A stretch of DNA of 16,255 nucleotides from contig JBPCMT010000049.1 in NCBI GenBank assembly GCA_051001995.1, positions 1-16,255 of the forward strand. The letters are read 5' to 3'. A program made the translations under genes and the position numbers. Origin of the DNA: CAWEHQ01 sp051001995. Its GTDB lineage: Bacteria; Actinomycetota; Thermoleophilia; Solirubrobacterales; Thermoleophilaceae. Below, in pieces: positions 13,655 through 16,255 of this stretch. The notes beneath the pieces were generated by a model that saw only the letters and a list, made by a program, of their open reading frames with translations, made no database searches and had not been told where the DNA came from. The first letter of the stretch is position 1. Every line of letters starts with the position of its first letter.

Positions 13655-13714
13655 TCCCGCCACGGCGATTCCGTCTCGACGTGGTCATCGCAGCTCACGT
13701 ATGTGGTCACTGTT

Positions 13715-13737
13715 GGTGCCCACGTCCGCTGGGCACC
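13715..13737. terminator. Second hairpin in the TerC/CAX convergent gap
   Basis: GGTGCCCA (13715-13722) and TGGGCACC (13730-13737) form a perfect 8-bp stem with a 7-nt loop. It lies about 90 nt beyond the 3' end of either convergent gene and could stop transcription from either side. No T-tract is present. Confidence 0.35.
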
Positions 13738-13825
13738 CCCGAAATGCTGCGGCAGTGTGCGCGCTTGTTACGAACCGCAGTGCAGACCGTTACGGGAGCG
13801 ATCCGCCGCCCCCCCGGCCGAGGCC

Positions 13826-14983
13826 TCAGGCGAAGAAGAACACCAGCCCGAGCACCGCGTACAGCGCAAGCAGCTGCACGCCCTCGAACCAGTTGGTCTC
13901 GCCCTCCTGCGTGAGGAAGTTCGCGATCAGCACGGCGAAGAGCATCGCCGCGATCTCGTAGCCGTTGAAGACCAGCGCGAGCGGGTTCGGCCCGACCAGA
14001 AACGACAGCAGCACCAGCACCGGCGCCACGAACAGAGCGATCTGGGCGCTCGAGCCGATGGCGATGTTCACCGCCAGGTCCATCTTGTCCTTCGCGGCCA
14101 CCAGCACCGCGACCCAGTGCTCGGCCGCGTTGCCGACGATCGCCACGATGAACACGCCGATGAAGAACTCGGACAGCCCGATCTCGCCCGCCGTCTCTGA
14201 GATCGAGCCCACGAGGATCTCGCTCATCAGGCCAACCAGCGCGCCGGCGAGGGCCAGCAGCCCCAGCGACTTGCGCACCGACCATCCGCCCTCGTGCTCC
14301 TCCGCCTCGTAGGGGTTGAACAGCTTGCGGTGGGTCTTCAGCGAGAAGAGGAGCCCGAGGACGTAGCTCGCGATCAGCACGATCGCGACGCCGAAGGAGA
14401 GCCGCTCGAGGTCGGAGCCGAAATCGACGCGCTCCTCACCGACGGCCGGCAGCCCTCCGCCGTCCACGAGCTGCAGCAGGGCCGGAAGCGCAAGCGCGAC
14501 GACCGCCAGGAGCAGCATCGCCGACTGCGCGTTGGCGGCCGTGCGGTCGAAGCTCTGCTTGTCGCGGCGCGCCCCGCCGACGACCATCGAGGCGCCGAGA
14601 ACGAGCAGGATGTTGCCGATGATCGAGCCGACGATCGACGCCTTGACCACCTCCTGGAGCCCCTCGAGCAGGGCGAAGAAGGCGATGATCAGCTCGGGGG
14701 CGTTGCCGAACGTCACGTTCAAGAGCCCGCCGATGCCGGGTCCCGACTTCGCGGCGAGCTCCTCCGTGGCCTTCCCCATCAGAGCGGCGGTCGGGATCAC
14801 GCCCAGCGCCGCGGCGGCGAAGATGATCGGCGCCGATGCGTGCAGCAGCTCGAGGGTGACCGCCGCGGGGATGAACGCCGCCAGCAGGTAGACGGGCTTG
14901 AAGCGTCGCCCGCCCCCGCCGGGACCCCCGCTCTCGGACGGCGCCCGGGCGGCCGGCGCCGACTCCCCGGCGCTACTCGAGAT
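13826..14983 (-). CDS. cax: CAX-type Ca2+/H+ exchanger with apparent ATC start
   Basis: 385 residues if it starts at the ATC at 14983-14981. CaCA signatures are clear: PTAALMGKATEELA, FGNAPELIIAFFALLEG (G93 on) and VGNAAEHWVAVLVAAKDKMDLA (G284 on), with about ten helices. The first ATG/GTG/TTG in frame is GTG 14800, but the codons upstream of it encode FKPVYLLAAFIPAAVTLELL and then HASAPIIFAAAALG. This is the conserved first membrane segment of CAX proteins, so GTG 14800 would delete it. AGGAGGG (14989-14995) sits five bases before ATC 14983. The first 28 residues are a Ser/Gly/Pro-rich tail. The start overlaps the stop of the upstream 109-aa gene by 11 nt, so coupled re-initiation is possible. 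Family certain; the start codon is inferred. Confidence 0.85.
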   Translation of the reverse strand: MSSSAGESAPAARAPSESGGPGGGGRRFKPVYLLAAFIPAAVTLELLHASAPIIFAAAALGVIPTAALMGKATEELAAKSGPGIGGLLNVTFGNAPELIIAFFALLEGLQEVVKASIVGSIIGNILLVLGASMVVGGARRDKQSFDRTAANAQSAMLLLAVVALALPALLQLVDGGGLPAVGEERVDFGSDLERLSFGVAIVLIASYVLGLLFSLKTHRKLFNPYEAEEHEGGWSVRKSLGLLALAGALVGLMSEILVGSISETAGEIGLSEFFIGVFIVAIVGNAAEHWVAVLVAAKDKMDLAVNIAIGSSAQIALFVAPVLVLLSFLVGPNPLALVFNGYEIAAMLFAVLIANFLTQEGETNWFEGVQLLALYAVLGLVFFFA

Positions 14984-15302
14984 CGTCGCCCTCCTCGTCG
15001 TTGACGTGATCCAGGTCCGGCTCGTCGTCGGGGTTCTCGATCGCCTCGGTCCCGACCGAGCGCCCGTCGCCGCCGTGGTAGGTGGCCTGGAAGCGCTCGA
15101 GCAGCTCGTCGCGCTGCGACTCGTCCACCGGCGGGTCGTCCGAGATCAGGACCCAGTCGGCGCCCTCGAACTCCTCCATGTTGAAGATCGCGGTGTCGAT
15201 CGAGGGGGAGTCGTCCACGATCACCATGACCTCGGTCTGGGGGTTGAAGTAGGCCCCCGGCCGGATCAGGAGGTCGTCGAGCTCGTAGCGGCGATCGGCC
15301 AT
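14973..15302 (-). CDS. Acidic hypothetical protein
   Basis: 109 residues from ATG 15302. The first half looks folded (LIRPGAYFNPQTEVMVIVDD, then FEGADWVLISDD), with alternating hydrophobic strands. The second half is strongly acidic and probably disordered, ending in a run of Asp/Glu. No known domain is recognised. It lies directly upstream of the CAX exchanger gene and overlaps its inferred start by 11 nt, so the two are likely one transcription unit. An acidic tail next to a calcium exchanger could bind cations, but this is only a guess. TATGAA lies 6 nt before the ATG, an imperfect version of the leaderless pattern seen elsewhere here. Confidence 0.75.
   Translation of the reverse strand: MADRRYELDDLLIRPGAYFNPQTEVMVIVDDSPSIDTAIFNMEEFEGADWVLISDDPPVDESQRDELLERFQATYHGGDGRSVGTEAIENPDDEPDLDHVNDEEGDDLE
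14989..14995 (-). promoter_or_regulatory. Shine-Dalgarno that points to an ATC start for cax
   Basis: AGGAGGG on the minus strand, inside the last codons of the 109-aa gene. The spacing to the ATC at 14983 is 5 nt. No ATG, GTG or TTG is in frame near it. The sequence also encodes Glu-Glu-Gly of the upstream gene, so its presence could partly be chance. Confidence 0.5.
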
Positions 15303-15347
15303 GGCGAATTCATAGCGGAAGCGGTGGGGAGCGGACGGCGCGGCACG

Positions 15348-15776
15348 CTACCCGAGCTCGCGGAGCTGGCGCTCGACCTCGGCGTCCACGTCGAGCGGCT
15401 CCTGGCCCTTGCGAACCCTGCGCTCGTTGCGCGCCTCGACGAGCTGGCGCACCTCCTCGCGCAGGCCGGCGTCGTGAGCGTGGCCGCCGCCGTCGCCGGT
15501 GAGCTCAGCCACCTCCGCGTCTACGTCCAGGGGACGCTCGCCGCGCGCCTCGCGCCGCGCGGACTTGGCTTCGACCATCTGCCGGATCTCGGCCTCCGCC
15601 TCAGCGCGCGAGGCCGGGGTGTCGGGCGGCTGCGGCGCGGCGCTGTCGGGCTCGTCGAGCGAAAGCCCGCCCTTGCCGATCGAGCGGTAGACGTCGCCCA
15701 TCCCGATCGCGCTCGCGATCGCTATCACGACCGCCACGGCGACCACGATGATCAAGACGAGCTGGAAGGCCTCCAC
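15348..15776 (-). CDS. Single-pass membrane protein with a duplicated cytoplasmic motif
   Basis: 142 residues from GTG 15776. The N-terminus is one membrane helix (FQLVLIIVVAVAVVIAIASAIG), with a Ser/Pro/Asp-rich linker after it. Two copies of a motif of about 30 residues follow: IRQMVEAKSARREARGERPL with DVDAEVAEL, and VRQLVEARNERRVRKGQEPL with DVDAEVERQL. Both copies are predicted helical with a conserved PLDVDAEV end. A short His-containing spacer (GGGHAHDAG) joins them. The repeat looks like an internal duplication of a small protein- or nucleic-acid-binding module; I do not recognise a named family. It is divergent from the 45-aa membrane protein, and its stop is 45 nt from the 109-aa gene. 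Confidence 0.72.
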   Translation of the reverse strand: MEAFQLVLIIVVAVAVVIAIASAIGMGDVYRSIGKGGLSLDEPDSAAPQPPDTPASRAEAEAEIRQMVEAKSARREARGERPLDVDAEVAELTGDGGGHAHDAGLREEVRQLVEARNERRVRKGQEPLDVDAEVERQLRELG

Positions 15777-15781
15777 GCATC

Positions 15782-15787
15782 TACAGT
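15782..15787 (+). promoter_or_regulatory. Candidate -10 of the 45-aa membrane protein (leaderless)
   Basis: TACAGT, 6 nt before ATG 15794. It lies in the 17-nt gap to the divergent GTG at 15776, so any promoter for that gene must reach into this small ORF. Confidence 0.4.
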
Positions 15788-15793
15788 GTGACC

Positions 15794-15931
15794 ATGTGGC
15801 GCCGCCTTCGCCGCCGCACGATGGCCCCGCGCCGCCCGATCCTCTACCCGGACCAGGTCGGGCTCGCGCTGCTGACGCTCGTCGCGGTAGGCGTGGGGCT
15901 CTACGTGGTCGTTCGAGCGCTCATCGGCTGA
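15794..15931 (+). CDS. Short (45-aa) single-pass membrane protein
   Basis: ATG 15794 to TGA 15931. The first 14 residues carry eight arginines (MWRRLRRRTMAPRR). A PILYPDQ segment follows, then one hydrophobic helix (VGLALLTLVAVGVGLYVVV) and a short RALIG end. This is a clean positive-inside single-pass membrane protein. A TACAGT box 6 nt before the ATG supports it as a leaderless gene. Its size puts it below most gene callers' limits. It is divergent from the 142-aa membrane protein. The function is unknown. Confidence 0.6.
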   Translation: MWRRLRRRTMAPRRPILYPDQVGLALLTLVAVGVGLYVVVRALIG

Positions 15932-16000
15932 GCGAGCGCCTTCGGCCCCGTGCCCGCCGTCGCCGCGCGGCGCGAACCGGGCTCCGGCGGCTGGTTTCGG

Positions 16001-16006
16001 TACCCT
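16001..16006 (+). promoter_or_regulatory. Candidate -10 for the acyl-CoA dehydrogenase gene
   Basis: TACCCT fits TANNNT and would start transcription near 16013, giving a leader of about 100 nt that contains the operator candidate at 16018-16035. No good -35 is seen. Confidence 0.3.
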
Positions 16007-16017
16007 TCGGAGAGCGT

Positions 16018-16035
16018 TGACTGACGAATCAATCG
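16018..16035 (+). promoter_or_regulatory. FadR-like (TetR family) operator candidate
   Basis: This 18-bp imperfect palindrome (TGACTGACGAATCAATCG) agrees with the Bacillus FadR operator consensus, as I remember it, at about 13 of 17 defined positions. It lies just after the predicted transcription start and about 77 nt before an acyl-CoA dehydrogenase gene, where a fatty-acid-degradation repressor would be expected. Confidence 0.35.
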
Positions 16036-16111
16036 GCACCGTGGGGCCGGCGCAGACGCAGGAAAGCGTTTGTCGCGCTCGGGCCGGACCTCGGTAGAAG
16101 GAGCAGCCCAA

Positions 16112-16255
16112 GTGGTCGATCTCACCCTCACCGACGAGCAGAAGGATCTGCGCGAGCTCGCGCGCGACTTCGCGACCAAGGAGATGCGTCCGGTCGCCTG
16201 GGACTACGACCGCGACGCCACCTGGCCGCAGGAGATCGTCGACAAGGCGTGGGAG
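16112..16255 (+). CDS. Acyl-CoA dehydrogenase, N-terminal part
   Basis: The first 48 residues are visible; the gene runs off the right edge. The start LTLTDEQKDLRELARDFATK followed by EMRPVAWDYDRDATWPQEIV is the characteristic first helices of acyl-CoA dehydrogenases, flavoproteins that oxidise acyl-CoA to 2-enoyl-CoA in beta-oxidation or amino-acid breakdown. GTG 16112 has a good Shine-Dalgarno (GAAGGAG, 16097-16103) eight bases upstream, unlike the leaderless genes in this window. Catalytic and substrate-specificity residues are not in view, so chain-length class is unknown. A FadR-like operator candidate lies in its leader. Confidence 0.85.
   Translation, partial: MVDLTLTDEQKDLRELARDFATKEMRPVAWDYDRDATWPQEIVDKAWE

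Noticed and set aside
12547..13710. 387-aa minus-strand frame opposite the TerC-family gene
   Set aside because: Gln/Asp/Arg/His-rich antisense shadow of a membrane protein gene.
13826..14800. CAX exchanger starting at GTG 14800
   Set aside because: It would remove the conserved first membrane segment, which is encoded in frame directly upstream.
16017..16099. Short TTG-initiated frame ending just before the acyl-CoA dehydrogenase Shine-Dalgarno (possible leader peptide)
   Set aside because: 27 residues with no regulatory codon pattern and no ribosome site; the DNA is better explained as an operator region.

Overview
The window is very GC-rich bacterial chromosomal DNA with short intergenic gaps, 4-bp stop/start overlaps, many GTG and TTG starts, and a striking number of apparently leaderless genes. 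Together with the family mix (ArsA/Get3-like ATPase with an HSP20-like tail, DUF2203, a CitA-type citrate synthase, an orphan MoxR/CoxE-type pair), this points to a high-GC actinobacterium. My best guess is class Thermoleophilia (Solirubrobacterales or relatives), inferred from style rather than from a database hit. I see no phage, plasmid, IS element, CRISPR array, rRNA or tRNA.

Region 1 (1-3852): the tail of a membrane-anchored protein and an AlkA-like DNA glycosylase on +, converging on a three-gene minus-strand operon thiZ-thiX-thiY (ABC importer for a thiamine pyrimidine precursor). The operon is preceded by a clear TPP riboswitch with an unusually long, well-paired P3a extension. The riboswitch gives the substrate assignment its main support.

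Region 2 (3853-7664): a minus-strand AAA+ MoxR-type ATPase and VWA (CoxE-type) protein pair, a divergent 70-residue membrane protein whose -10 overlaps that of the ATPase gene, and a citrate synthase on +. The gap after citrate synthase holds a 10-bp tandem repeat and a strong 39-nt palindromic hairpin.

Region 3 (7665-11549): a minus-strand operon of ArsA/Get3-like ATPase, a low-complexity hypothetical protein, a DUF2203 protein and a two- to four-helix membrane protein. Divergent from it is a large secreted lipoprotein with an LppX/LprG-like look.

Region 4 (11550-15347): an aldo-keto reductase (minus) divergent from a TerC/Alx-family metal exporter (plus), converging on a CAX-type Ca2+/H+ exchanger (minus). 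The conserved N-terminus of the exchanger extends upstream of any ATG/GTG/TTG and appears to start at a rare ATC codon behind a strong Shine-Dalgarno. A 109-aa acidic protein precedes it in the operon.

Region 5 (15348-16255): a membrane-anchored protein with a duplicated motif, a divergent 45-residue membrane protein, and the start of an acyl-CoA dehydrogenase gene preceded by a FadR-like operator candidate.

The most useful observations are the TPP riboswitch with its long P3a arm, the non-canonical start of the exchanger, the repeated leaderless architecture (TANNNT 6-8 nt before the start codon, no Shine-Dalgarno), the palindromic hairpin, and several small proteins that automatic callers would miss. 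I see no convincing undescribed defence or mobile system.
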